Shown here: piece after piece, positions 1 through 7,223 of the stretch
How positions within the stretch are numbered: the first letter of the stretch is position 1
Layout: every line of letters begins with the position of its first letter
Source: an uncultured Muribaculaceae bacterium
GTDB lineage: Bacteria > Bacteroidota > Bacteroidia > Bacteroidales > Muribaculaceae
DNA: 64,000 bases
Assembly: GCA_958436175.1 (NCBI GenBank)
Contig: CAUBJF010000002.1
Span: forward strand, 401,182 to 465,181
Direction of reading: 5' to 3'
Made by a program: the position numbers and the translations under genes
Notes under the pieces: generated by a model
The model's database searches: none
What the model saw: the letters and a program-made list of their open reading frames with translations, nothing else
What the model was told of the DNA's origin: nothing

Positions 1-39
1 GCCGTAAATCCTGTAAAATAGGGTTTACGGCCTATTTTT
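1..39 (+). terminator. Rho-independent terminator of a gene left of the window
   Basis: GCCGTAAA (1-8) pairs with TTTACGGC (24-31). The stem extends inward through a T-G wobble and CCT/AGG, giving about 12 bp with a 7-nt loop, and is followed by CTATTTTTA. The T-run lies on the plus-strand side, so it probably ends a plus-strand gene outside the window. The 115 bases up to the next gene show nothing else recognisable. Confidence 0.6.
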
Positions 40-154
40 ATCTTTAAACAGTAATTTTAGGGAAAAGAGCTATTAGTCCTTTTGTCAATTAAACTTGAAC
101 TATCTAACATAGCTTAAAGGCAGGGTATAAACACAACTAAAAACAATCCGCGTT

Positions 155-1162
155 CTACAATGTCCAAAGGATAAATTCTTTGCCAGTCCAGCCTATGAAA
201 CATGATTCCCCAACAGCACATATGCGATATAGCGTACCGCTCAAATTGCAGAAACGTGAGATAATTTTGCCATCCCAGTCAAGCTTGACAATGGTTGGCT
301 TAAGCTGATGGGAATCGGAATATTTGAAACCCCAATACAGCGCATAGATATAATCCGGAGTATATGTTACATCAACTGTATGAAGGCTGTTTAACCCATC
401 GAAATCGGCTTCATCAAGCGTTTTCGGGTTGAAGTTATCATCGCCTATTTTGATGGAATTGATTTTCTCGCCGTCAGCATCGAAAATCTCGATAAATGGA
501 TGGAGTTTATACGCAAAAACGAGACGGTTGAACTTACCTGAATAAGCCAATTCTCCGGCATTTGGCATCCATGTCTGGAGTTCAGGGGATATGTTTATTT
601 GACGAATTGGGTCTATCTTGGAAGTAATTAAATCTGCTTTCATCGCGTATTGGCGCCCTCCATTAGGTTCACGACCAATGAAAACATATTTATCCGGGCC
701 TGTCATAAAAACATCCTGAACGTACTGTGAAAGAGGAAAAGGCACGGAGCTGTTGCTTTCCATCAGATACTGCCGTGTCGTGACAAGCGCTGTATCGTTC
801 TCTACGGTGAAAATCTCGCAATCATCCTGCCCGACTACGTGGATTACGCCATTATCGGAGATAAAAGGATAAGGCATATAGGAAGCGTAATAACCGCCCT
901 CTCGCTTCCCCATATCAGGGCTTACTTTAAGTGTATGGCTTTTAATATCGACAACGGCTCGGCGGAGCAAACGCTGACCGTAACCGTCCTCGCCTTCATA
1001 GACAAAGAACAAGGTATCTCCCGACATCTTCATATCATTGATATGTCTAATTGCCGGCAATGTCTCACCTACAACATCAAGTTTTACCGGAGTAGAAGTT
1101 GACTGTGCGTTGGTACACCCTGACATGAGCAGGGTGAGTGCTATTAGGGATAATATCTTCAT
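155..1162 (-). CDS. BF3164-type lipoprotein, TolB-like propeller
   Basis: A 335-residue predicted lipoprotein. The signal peptide ends in the lipobox LMSGC, with the lipidated cysteine at residue 16. The rest resembles the Bacteroidetes BF3164-like family (TolB-like six-bladed propeller), with repeated strand pairs such as DKYVFIGRE and NRLVFAYKL. Its start overlaps the stop of the upstream GLPGLI gene by four bases (ATGA), so the two are translationally coupled. It is the last gene of the minus-strand operon starting at the BlaI-type repressor. The family's function is not established; a periplasmic or outer-membrane partner of the GLPGLI protein and receptor is inferred from linkage only. 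No clear terminator is visible downstream. Confidence 0.75.
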   Translation of the reverse strand: MKILSLIALTLLMSGCTNAQSTSTPVKLDVVGETLPAIRHINDMKMSGDTLFFVYEGEDGYGQRLLRRAVVDIKSHTLKVSPDMGKREGGYYASYMPYPFISDNGVIHVVGQDDCEIFTVENDTALVTTRQYLMESNSSVPFPLSQYVQDVFMTGPDKYVFIGREPNGGRQYAMKADLITSKIDPIRQINISPELQTWMPNAGELAYSGKFNRLVFAYKLHPFIEIFDADGEKINSIKIGDDNFNPKTLDEADFDGLNSLHTVDVTYTPDYIYALYWGFKYSDSHQLKPTIVKLDWDGKIISRFCNLSGTLYRICAVGESCFIGWTGKEFILWTL

Positions 1163-2013
1163 TTTATTTCAAGGGGTTTATATGGAACGGATATTTTGGC
1201 TGCGTCGGCGTTGTTCATTCGTTTGCCATCTTTACCGACAAGATATATCCTATTGCTGTCACCACCCATTTCTGAAATCATAAAACCGACTGGCGATTTG
1301 AAATAACGAGTCAGTGTTTTTTCAACATCTGCTGCCGTGCATCGTTTATCGTTGCCGTCACGGTATGTATATTCCATTATGGGAGCATTTGCACGCTCAA
1401 AACCCTTTGCCTCCCAGACAAATTGTTGTTCAGCATCTTCCATTTTTAGAATAAGACCCGGCAGACCTCCGAATTTGTAAGGACCAAAAGGTAAAGGAAT
1501 TTCAGGCGTAAACCATGCCGTATAATTTCGTCCGGCAAATTCAACAGTTGCCTTACGACAGTCATAGTCCATAATCGAATCGGTGGTTTCATCGTTGAAA
1601 CTCCATTCCAGCGTTGGAACAGAATCAGAATAGACAAAGAAAGCGGACGTTGACAGTCGGTATTTCAAATCAGCTTTCTCGCCACGAATGGGTCTGATGA
1701 TTTCCAAAGGCCACGGTTCGCCTGACACATTTGAATACGATTCCGCACCGCGTCTGATCTGATCGGTTGCCAGCGAATCGAAATGGTTGATTATGTCGCT
1801 GTAATCTTTGACCCTGTGTTTACCTATCTGCACAATCCGTGTGTCGTTATAGGCATCTCTTTGGTCGGGGTGGAATTTATATTTCAGCGAATATGTAACC
1901 TTGTATCGGGCGGTATCGACAGGGGTAGCTTTGTCGATAATCCGGGAGCAGGTTTGCTGTGCCGCACCTGTAATCCACAGGAAAACAAAAAGTAGAGATA
2001 ATAGATATTTCAT
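1159..2013 (-). CDS. GLPGLI family protein (first copy)
   Basis: A 284-residue secreted protein. I start it at the ATG at 2013, which gives a signal peptide (MKYLLSLLFVFLW, likely cleaved near GAAQ) and lies 10 bp after the receptor's stop; longer in-frame starts run into the receptor gene. The family-naming motif GGLPGLILKM lies near residue 200, followed by the usual strand in which the protein reports on its own main chain (QQFVWEAKG). GLPGLI proteins are common in Bacteroidetes and have no established biochemical role. It sits between a TonB-receptor-like barrel and a BF3164-type lipoprotein. A paralogue lies at 54765-55646 beside a paralogous receptor. Confidence 0.85.
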   Translation of the reverse strand: MKYLLSLLFVFLWITGAAQQTCSRIIDKATPVDTARYKVTYSLKYKFHPDQRDAYNDTRIVQIGKHRVKDYSDIINHFDSLATDQIRRGAESYSNVSGEPWPLEIIRPIRGEKADLKYRLSTSAFFVYSDSVPTLEWSFNDETTDSIMDYDCRKATVEFAGRNYTAWFTPEIPLPFGPYKFGGLPGLILKMEDAEQQFVWEAKGFERANAPIMEYTYRDGNDKRCTAADVEKTLTRYFKSPVGFMISEMGGDSNRIYLVGKDGKRMNNADAAKISVPYKPLEIK

Positions 2014-2023
2014 AACGGAATTT

Positions 2024-4624
2024 TTAGAATATTCTGAATCTGATTTTGAGTAACACACTGCGAGGCCGTATGTTGTAGATTGCCGTTGACTCTGTGAGAG
2101 CCGACAGACTGGAATATACATACGACTTGCGGTTGAGCAGATTATCGCATGACAGCGTAAAGCTGAAACGCTTTATTGTGTATTTTGCCTCGGTATTGAG
2201 AAGGAGGAATGAACGGTCGCCATCGTTGAAGTTGTTGTAATAATGGTAAAGCGAAGCCGTCAGTGTAACACCTCCCGGAATCGTAAAATCAAGAGTGCCC
2301 TTGTTGGTTAATATGCGCAGCCACGGGAAGCGTTCCTGTCCTTTCTGTTGGGTCGTGGACTGCGAATAATTGCCTTGATACGACACCGAAAGCCATTTGA
2401 ACGGTGTCATGCTTATGTCAGCGTTGACTCCCAGACTGTTGCCCGTATAGCGTACCACTGCATCCTGAACAAGCAGGGGGCTGTCGTAATAGGAGTATGT
2501 GAACGAGGCTCCGATTTTTAGACGGCGCCAGTCGAATCCCTGACTCGCGTAAACCTTTGCGGAAAGCATATCACTGTTCTCGGATGTGCGACGGCTTATG
2601 GTATGCTGTACGATACCGTCGTAGTAAGAACCGTAAAGGACATCGGGCAACTGCCTGTACCATGCGACTTCCACGCCTGCAAAGCTCATAGAAAGAATAT
2701 TTTTATAATCATATTTCAGCGCATAGTGCTGGTTCATGCCTTCATATAGACCTGCTGCATCATAAGCCGACAGTTGACGGTATGAAGTTAGAATGTAGCC
2801 TGAATATAATGTCTCGATTGAGGGAGTCATATAATTCAGTGCGGCGGAAGCGTTAAGATTATGACTGCTGTTGACTTTATATGTCAGGTTTAATGAAGGC
2901 TCAACCCGGAAGCGGTTTTTGTCGGTAATGATACCGTCAAGTTTGTTGTCAAGCCGGAATAATCTGTATTTCATCGGCACATAGAGCGAAGCATGGAACC
3001 TTCGGGTAGCGAACATCATCTCGGCTCCGAGGCCGGCATTGAGATAATCAAGCGTGAGATCATTGCGCATCGCGTCAAGGCTGCTTTCGAGTGCGTTGTG
3101 ATGATAGTCGACGGTTGCCGACGGATGTAGGGTGAAGTTGCCGACTTTAAGAGCCGACAATAATCCCGCGCTGTTTTCGGTGGATATATTTCGGAAATCA
3201 ACGCGCTGATATAGCATATCGCCCGTTATCATATCCGGGAAAAGATTCGGTGAGACGGACAGGCTGTGTGGTCGTTTTTCCATGTTGACAAGTGATGAGA
3301 TCTCAAATCCTCGGTCCTCCGAATTACGATGAGTCATATGGAATTTGTTGAGCAGTCTGTATGTGTCCATTTTCCCGATCTGCGCTATGTCATCGTCTCC
3401 GGCAAGGATACGGCTGTCAGCGTCAGTCGTGCTCCAGTCGAATTTCAGTTGTTCCTTCAGGTAATTTTCATCGCCGTTGTTCATATAAGTAAAGTCACCG
3501 TATGCCTTCTGCATAGGGGCGGTACCCTGCATGACCTCGTCCACAATGTTCTGACTACCGTCAGGAAGAACATTTGTAGTCGATGAACTACTGCAACGGG
3601 TATCGCGGTCGTTTAGATAAGCTGCGTTTATACCGAATTCTCCCGACTTACCTACACGATATACGTTGTTGAACGTGGCATTGTGGGAGCGATTGAAGTA
3701 ATAGAACCGTTTGTCAATGCCGGGAGCTGACGGCATTGAGATCGACGAAATATTACTTGTGCGCGAATAATCGTTGTCGAAGGAATAAAGTTCCTGCGAT
3801 AGATCTTCACCGGTGTTGTTGCCCTTGTAGGTTGCGAGGAACTGGCTGTTACGTCGGAAATATGTCGCTATGGCGGAGTTGTTCCACAAACCTTCATCGC
3901 CATAGCCGCCTCCGAGTGTGGCTATGAGATTGAACACACCCTTGACACCCTCTTTTAGCCGTAGATTGATTGATGCTTGTTCCTCCGGGCGTAGCCCTTT
4001 GAGCGCCTTGATATCCTGATGGTTCTCCAATACCTGCACGGTAGCGATGTTGTTGGGGTCTATGTTGTTTGTGGCAATACCGTAATGTCCCTTCATAAGG
4101 TCAAGTCCCTCGATGTACAGTTTTTTTATCGGTTTGCCCTGATATGAGATTTGCCCAGCGTCCGACACAGATATGCCCGGCATCTTTTTCAGTACGTCGG
4201 CAATCGACTGGTCTGTCTGCGAAAGAAATGAGCCGACATTATAGTTGATTGTGTCGCCTTGCGAATAGACTTTCTTTGACTTTACAACAAACTCTTTCAA
4301 CTCAACGGCACGGTTTTCCACAATTATGTCATACTCGCCAGAACGGTTCGGCACTATAATCTGTGCCGGAGCAATCTCCATGCTCGACGCTTTGAGAATA
4401 AGACTGTCGCACGCGCTTTTAACCGACATCCGGAACTTACCGTTTTCATCTGTAAAGGCTGATGCCAATATAGTCTTAGGGGCATTGACAGGAGAAGCTA
4501 CAACGCTGGCAAAGTCCACACCATTACCCTCAGCATTTTTGACGACACCGCTTATACTGTTTTGGCTAAAAGACTGATACGCAAGGCAAACAACCAACAG
4601 CCATATAAAAACACACCTTCTCAT
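2024..4624 (-). CDS. TonB-receptor-like outer-membrane protein (first copy)
   Basis: An 866-residue outer-membrane protein. After the signal peptide (about residues 1-20) comes a carboxypeptidase-regulatory-like beta-sandwich (about 22-105, SGVVKNAEGNGVDFASV), then a plug-like region (about 115-230) containing SYQGKPIKKLYIEG and VLENHQDIKALKG, then a long barrel ending in aromatic-rich strands (final residues KIRFRIF). This is the receptor type without a SusD partner (CarboxypepD_reg plus outer-membrane beta-barrel). It is clearly related to the protein at 52237-54768 across the plug. The gene is 66 bp downstream of the M56/TonB gene and 10 bp upstream of the GLPGLI gene. The substrate is unknown; transport or sensing of a peptide or metal are both possible. 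Confidence 0.85.
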   Translation of the reverse strand: MRRCVFIWLLVVCLAYQSFSQNSISGVVKNAEGNGVDFASVVASPVNAPKTILASAFTDENGKFRMSVKSACDSLILKASSMEIAPAQIIVPNRSGEYDIIVENRAVELKEFVVKSKKVYSQGDTINYNVGSFLSQTDQSIADVLKKMPGISVSDAGQISYQGKPIKKLYIEGLDLMKGHYGIATNNIDPNNIATVQVLENHQDIKALKGLRPEEQASINLRLKEGVKGVFNLIATLGGGYGDEGLWNNSAIATYFRRNSQFLATYKGNNTGEDLSQELYSFDNDYSRTSNISSISMPSAPGIDKRFYYFNRSHNATFNNVYRVGKSGEFGINAAYLNDRDTRCSSSSTTNVLPDGSQNIVDEVMQGTAPMQKAYGDFTYMNNGDENYLKEQLKFDWSTTDADSRILAGDDDIAQIGKMDTYRLLNKFHMTHRNSEDRGFEISSLVNMEKRPHSLSVSPNLFPDMITGDMLYQRVDFRNISTENSAGLLSALKVGNFTLHPSATVDYHHNALESSLDAMRNDLTLDYLNAGLGAEMMFATRRFHASLYVPMKYRLFRLDNKLDGIITDKNRFRVEPSLNLTYKVNSSHNLNASAALNYMTPSIETLYSGYILTSYRQLSAYDAAGLYEGMNQHYALKYDYKNILSMSFAGVEVAWYRQLPDVLYGSYYDGIVQHTISRRTSENSDMLSAKVYASQGFDWRRLKIGASFTYSYYDSPLLVQDAVVRYTGNSLGVNADISMTPFKWLSVSYQGNYSQSTTQQKGQERFPWLRILTNKGTLDFTIPGGVTLTASLYHYYNNFNDGDRSFLLLNTEAKYTIKRFSFTLSCDNLLNRKSYVYSSLSALTESTAIYNIRPRSVLLKIRFRIF

Positions 4625-4690
4625 AAGTGTAAGGGTTTAGCCGGATGCCAGTAATTTGGCACCCTAAACGTTGAATATATATTACCTTAA

Positions 4691-5998
4691 CTACTCTGTT
4701 ATCTTATATTGGACCGGAATCATGAAGCGAACTTCTACCGGGTGTCCATTGTCGGTCGTCTGTTCGAATCTGATACCATTGAATTTCTTTTCAATAGCGG
4801 CAGCGACCCGTGCTCCGTCAGGATTATCTGATGAGACATCTTTGACTCTTCCTTCCTCGTCCACTACAATCGAGATATTTACTTTTGTATCTTTATCTGG
4901 ACGGATTGTTTCAACAGAAAGACGTATAATTTCCGCCAAAGGTTCCTGGTCCTCAAACGGGGAGGGTATGACGGTAAATGTTTCGGCCTCCTGTTTTGTC
5001 GTCCCGGATACTATATCGATATCACGAGGTGCAGCCTCCGGACGCGTTTCTGCTGCTAATAGATCTTTGCGAAAACTATAGTCGGATATTTCGGAAAGTA
5101 AACGGGAGGAAACCGGCGTCGCCAGTGCCGTGCCTGCAAGAATGACGGCAGGAATCGAGAAGAGCGCGATCAACATTGTCTTATTTGACGATCGCCTCTT
5201 ACTCATAGTAAGGACTCTCTTACGAAAACTCCGCTTATCTGCCGCGAAACTGTTTGCTATCGGAACAGATCTGTTACCCATCGCTTTGGCTACAAGCAAT
5301 CTTTGATAATCGTATGTGTTTATTCCCGAACTGACAACGGCCTCGTCTGCCTCAAATTCGTGGTTGAGTTTCATAAGCTGTCTTGTCATCCATGCGAAAG
5401 GATTGTACCATAGCAGGATGCAAAAGAGATCGGCGAACAATATGTCTACCCAATGTCGCCGGTCGGTATGCGCCTTTTCGTGGATATAGATACAGGATGA
5501 GTCATCATACTCTGTATCGTGCAGAAAAATATAGTTTCCCCAACTGAAAGGCGCGGTAATATTATCTGTGATACGGCAGATTGTAAGGCCATTTATTCTC
5601 TTCTTCTCACAGACTGCAATCATTCTTAAAAGACGTAAGTAAGATATGATTTCCCGGCAAGATAAAACGACTATACCTGAGAGATAGACCATAAGAACAA
5701 TGGGAAGCCATGGGTAAGCAGTTGCCGAATCATCGGCCATGCTTACTACTGATGTCCTTGACATAGTAGAACCCATATTTATGATGCTATCCGAATTTTC
5801 GGGAGCAGTCACCGGCGAAAACGAGATAACCGTGAAATCATGGATACACGGCAGTGCCAGTGAGAGTCCAAGCACGCCCAGTATGGACATCCGGTTAAAA
5901 CGAAAGTGCGTGTTGTGGTTTATTATCTGATGCAACACAAGGTAAAGCACCAGAATAATAATCGAAACAGATATAGAGTATGATAAAATTTCGCCCAT
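4691..5998 (-). CDS. BlaR1-like M56 metallopeptidase with TonB-like C-terminus
   Basis: A 435-residue membrane protein. Hydrophobic segments fall near residues 5-25, 37-56, 99-117, 186-200 and 281-302. The M56 zinc site is visible as HEKAH (173-177) with downstream NHEFEADEA (212-220), so the peptidase looks catalytically intact. After the last membrane segment there is no penicillin-binding sensor as in BlaR1/MecR1. Instead the C-terminus (about 345-435, VNISIVVDEEGRVKDV...VRFMIPVQYK) looks like a TonB C-terminal domain. It starts 2 bp after the BlaI stop and is followed by the outer-membrane receptor. By family precedent it would inactivate the BlaI partner on a signal; contact with the receptor through the TonB-like domain is inference. 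Confidence 0.85.
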   Translation of the reverse strand: MGEILSYSISVSIIILVLYLVLHQIINHNTHFRFNRMSILGVLGLSLALPCIHDFTVISFSPVTAPENSDSIINMGSTMSRTSVVSMADDSATAYPWLPIVLMVYLSGIVVLSCREIISYLRLLRMIAVCEKKRINGLTICRITDNITAPFSWGNYIFLHDTEYDDSSCIYIHEKAHTDRRHWVDILFADLFCILLWYNPFAWMTRQLMKLNHEFEADEAVVSSGINTYDYQRLLVAKAMGNRSVPIANSFAADKRSFRKRVLTMSKRRSSNKTMLIALFSIPAVILAGTALATPVSSRLLSEISDYSFRKDLLAAETRPEAAPRDIDIVSGTTKQEAETFTVIPSPFEDQEPLAEIIRLSVETIRPDKDTKVNISIVVDEEGRVKDVSSDNPDGARVAAAIEKKFNGIRFEQTTDNGHPVEVRFMIPVQYKITE

Positions 5999-6000
5999 GT

Positions 6001-6375
6001 TCAGTCTGTTTTATCCTTATGTGATTTCTCAACCTCATCCAAAAGACTCCTCAAATCTTCCAAGGGGATATCGCCGTCTTCAACCAGTGAAGAGACTACA
6101 CGGAGGTATGAGTTTTTAAAATAGCGCCCAACGATTGACGACAGAGATTTCTTCCCCATATCTTCCTCAGCAACAATAGCATGATACTGATAGGATTTTC
6201 CTTTGGGAGTATGCCCTACATATCCCTTCTCTTCAAGAGCACGGACTATTGTGGAGATAGTATTGAAATGAGGTTTGGGATCATCATAAAGCTCTACTAT
6301 CTCCCTCACATAAAGCGGGCCCTTCTTCCAGAATAGCCCTAACACTTCTTCTTCTTTCGCAGTCAGTTTTTCCAT
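6001..6375 (-). CDS. BlaI/MecI/CopY-family repressor
   Basis: A 124-residue winged-helix repressor. The N-terminal helix-turn-helix reads MEKLTAKEEEVLGLFWKKGP, then the recognition segment FNTISTIVRALEEKGYVGH, then a dimerisation tail. I start it at 6375, not at the upstream in-frame ATG at 6405, because the -7 promoter box (6395-6402) overlaps the longer version. It is the first gene of the operon and is immediately followed by its M56 partner. BlaI-type repressors bind dyads as dimers and are inactivated by the partner peptidase. Two 17-bp dyads just upstream of the -7 box suggest autoregulation of the whole operon. Confidence 0.9.
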   Translation of the reverse strand: MEKLTAKEEEVLGLFWKKGPLYVREIVELYDDPKPHFNTISTIVRALEEKGYVGHTPKGKSYQYHAIVAEEDMGKKSLSSIVGRYFKNSYLRVVSSLVEDGDIPLEDLRSLLDEVEKSHKDKTD

Positions 6376-6394
6376 ATCGTAGGTTTTGATGTCG

Positions 6395-6439
6395 CAAATA
6401 TACAACTATATTTTATAGTTATAACTAATCCTTATAGTT
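6395..6439 (-). promoter_or_regulatory. Operon promoter with two dyad operators
   Basis: Read on the minus strand, TATATTTG (6395-6402) is a Bacteroidetes -7 box 20 bp upstream of the BlaI start. Directly upstream lie two 17-bp dyads: 6404-6420 (AACTATA-TTT-TATAGTT, perfect 7-bp arms) and 6423-6439 (AACTA-N7-TAGTT). The two are near-identical direct copies, 19 bp apart start to start, and cover the spacer and -33 region. Binding by the BlaI-type repressor is inferred. Confidence 0.7.
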
Positions 6440-6460
6440 AATAATTGTTATCAACCGACT

Positions 6461-6565
6461 ATGCAGAACCTCCTCAGCCTCTGGTTGCACAGCATGATTT
6501 CTTCCTGCCTTAACGACAACAAAGTGGAACGAACCCTACCGACAGGCAAGGCGTTCTATAGATAA
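6461..6565 (+). CDS. Possible 34-residue small protein
   Basis: A short open frame (MQNLLSLWLHSMISSCLN...GKAFYR) ending 18 bp before the next plus-strand gene. It is divergent from the BlaI-type repressor and could share its operators. I do not recognise it and see no clear ribosome binding site or promoter box, so it may be a chance frame. Confidence 0.25.
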   Translation: MQNLLSLWLHSMISSCLNDNKVERTLPTGKAFYR

Positions 6566-6583
6566 AGTAAACGAGACACGACT

Positions 6584-6808
6584 ATGGATTTCTACAAATT
6601 AGGAAGCCTGTTCCTCGACTTCAGCATCGGCATACTTGTCCTCGGTGCAGTCGTCAGGCTAATTCTTGCAACGAGCTACCGTAAACGCGACGGCAGCAAG
6701 AACCTTACGGATGAGCAGCGCAAGGCCTTGAGGAAAGTCGTCCTTCCCTTCGAGGTCATCGCCCTCATGACCGGCGTGGCCTCGCTTGTACTGCTCCTGA
6801 GATGCTAA
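6584..6808 (+). CDS. Small two-helix membrane protein
   Basis: A 74-residue protein with two hydrophobic helices (about residues 8-30 and 52-72) separated by a basic loop containing SYRKRDGSKNLTDEQRKALR, so the loop probably faces the cytoplasm. I do not recognise a family. Its length, clean start and helix-loop-helix layout favour a real gene. It is divergent from the BlaI-type operon and precedes another small membrane-protein gene that has its own promoter box. Confidence 0.55.
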   Translation: MDFYKLGSLFLDFSIGILVLGAVVRLILATSYRKRDGSKNLTDEQRKALRKVVLPFEVIALMTGVASLVLLLRC

Positions 6809-6911
6809 ACGACGGCAATGACTTCGCTTCTCCCGAACGCGAGGACTTGCGCCGGGCATAAGATGAGATGATTATTCTCGCAAGTGTTCAGTCGATGTGC
6901 AAATAATTGCC

Positions 6912-6919
6912 TATCTTTG
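6912..6919 (+). promoter_or_regulatory. -7 promoter box for the 57-residue gene
   Basis: TATCTTTG matches the Bacteroidetes -7 consensus TAnnTTTG and lies 36 bp upstream of the ATG at 6956. It excludes the longer in-frame start at 6884. Confidence 0.55.
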
Positions 6920-6955
6920 CAACTGAATCAGCAAAATTCCAAATTACAAATCCTC

Positions 6956-7129
6956 ATGAGAATGCCCTGGTACTACCTCCTCCTGTATATTGCTGTCGGA
7001 TCACTCATCCTGTGGATATTCGATAAGTTCAATATCATCAAGTCCAAGCCCCTACGATATGCCGTAGTCATCCTGGTCTATACCCTCCTCTGCTGGCTTG
7101 TCTATGACCATTTTTTCGGTCCGAAATAA
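6956..7129 (+). CDS. Small two-helix membrane protein
   Basis: A 57-residue protein (MRMPWYYLLLYIAVGSL... ending HFFGPK) with two predicted membrane helices, about residues 4-22 and 34-52, joined by a short basic loop (KFNIIKSKP). I start it at 6956, downstream of the -7 box. An in-frame ATG two codons later is also possible. I do not recognise a family. It converges on the hybrid two-component regulator gene, whose stop is 94 bp away. Confidence 0.5.
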   Translation: MRMPWYYLLLYIAVGSLILWIFDKFNIIKSKPLRYAVVILVYTLLCWLVYDHFFGPK

Positions 7130-7223
7130 ACCAAGCGATCCTTCTCTCGACTGATATATAAAATGACTTAACCTTGGACGGTATTTTTGCCGAAAGGAGG
7201 AGCCATCTTTGAACGTCGATGAA

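Noticed and set aside
4691..6375. Beta-lactam induction system of the BlaI/BlaR1 type
   Set aside because: The M56 protein has no penicillin-binding sensor domain and the only beta-lactamase-like gene lies over 50 kb away with its own promoter.
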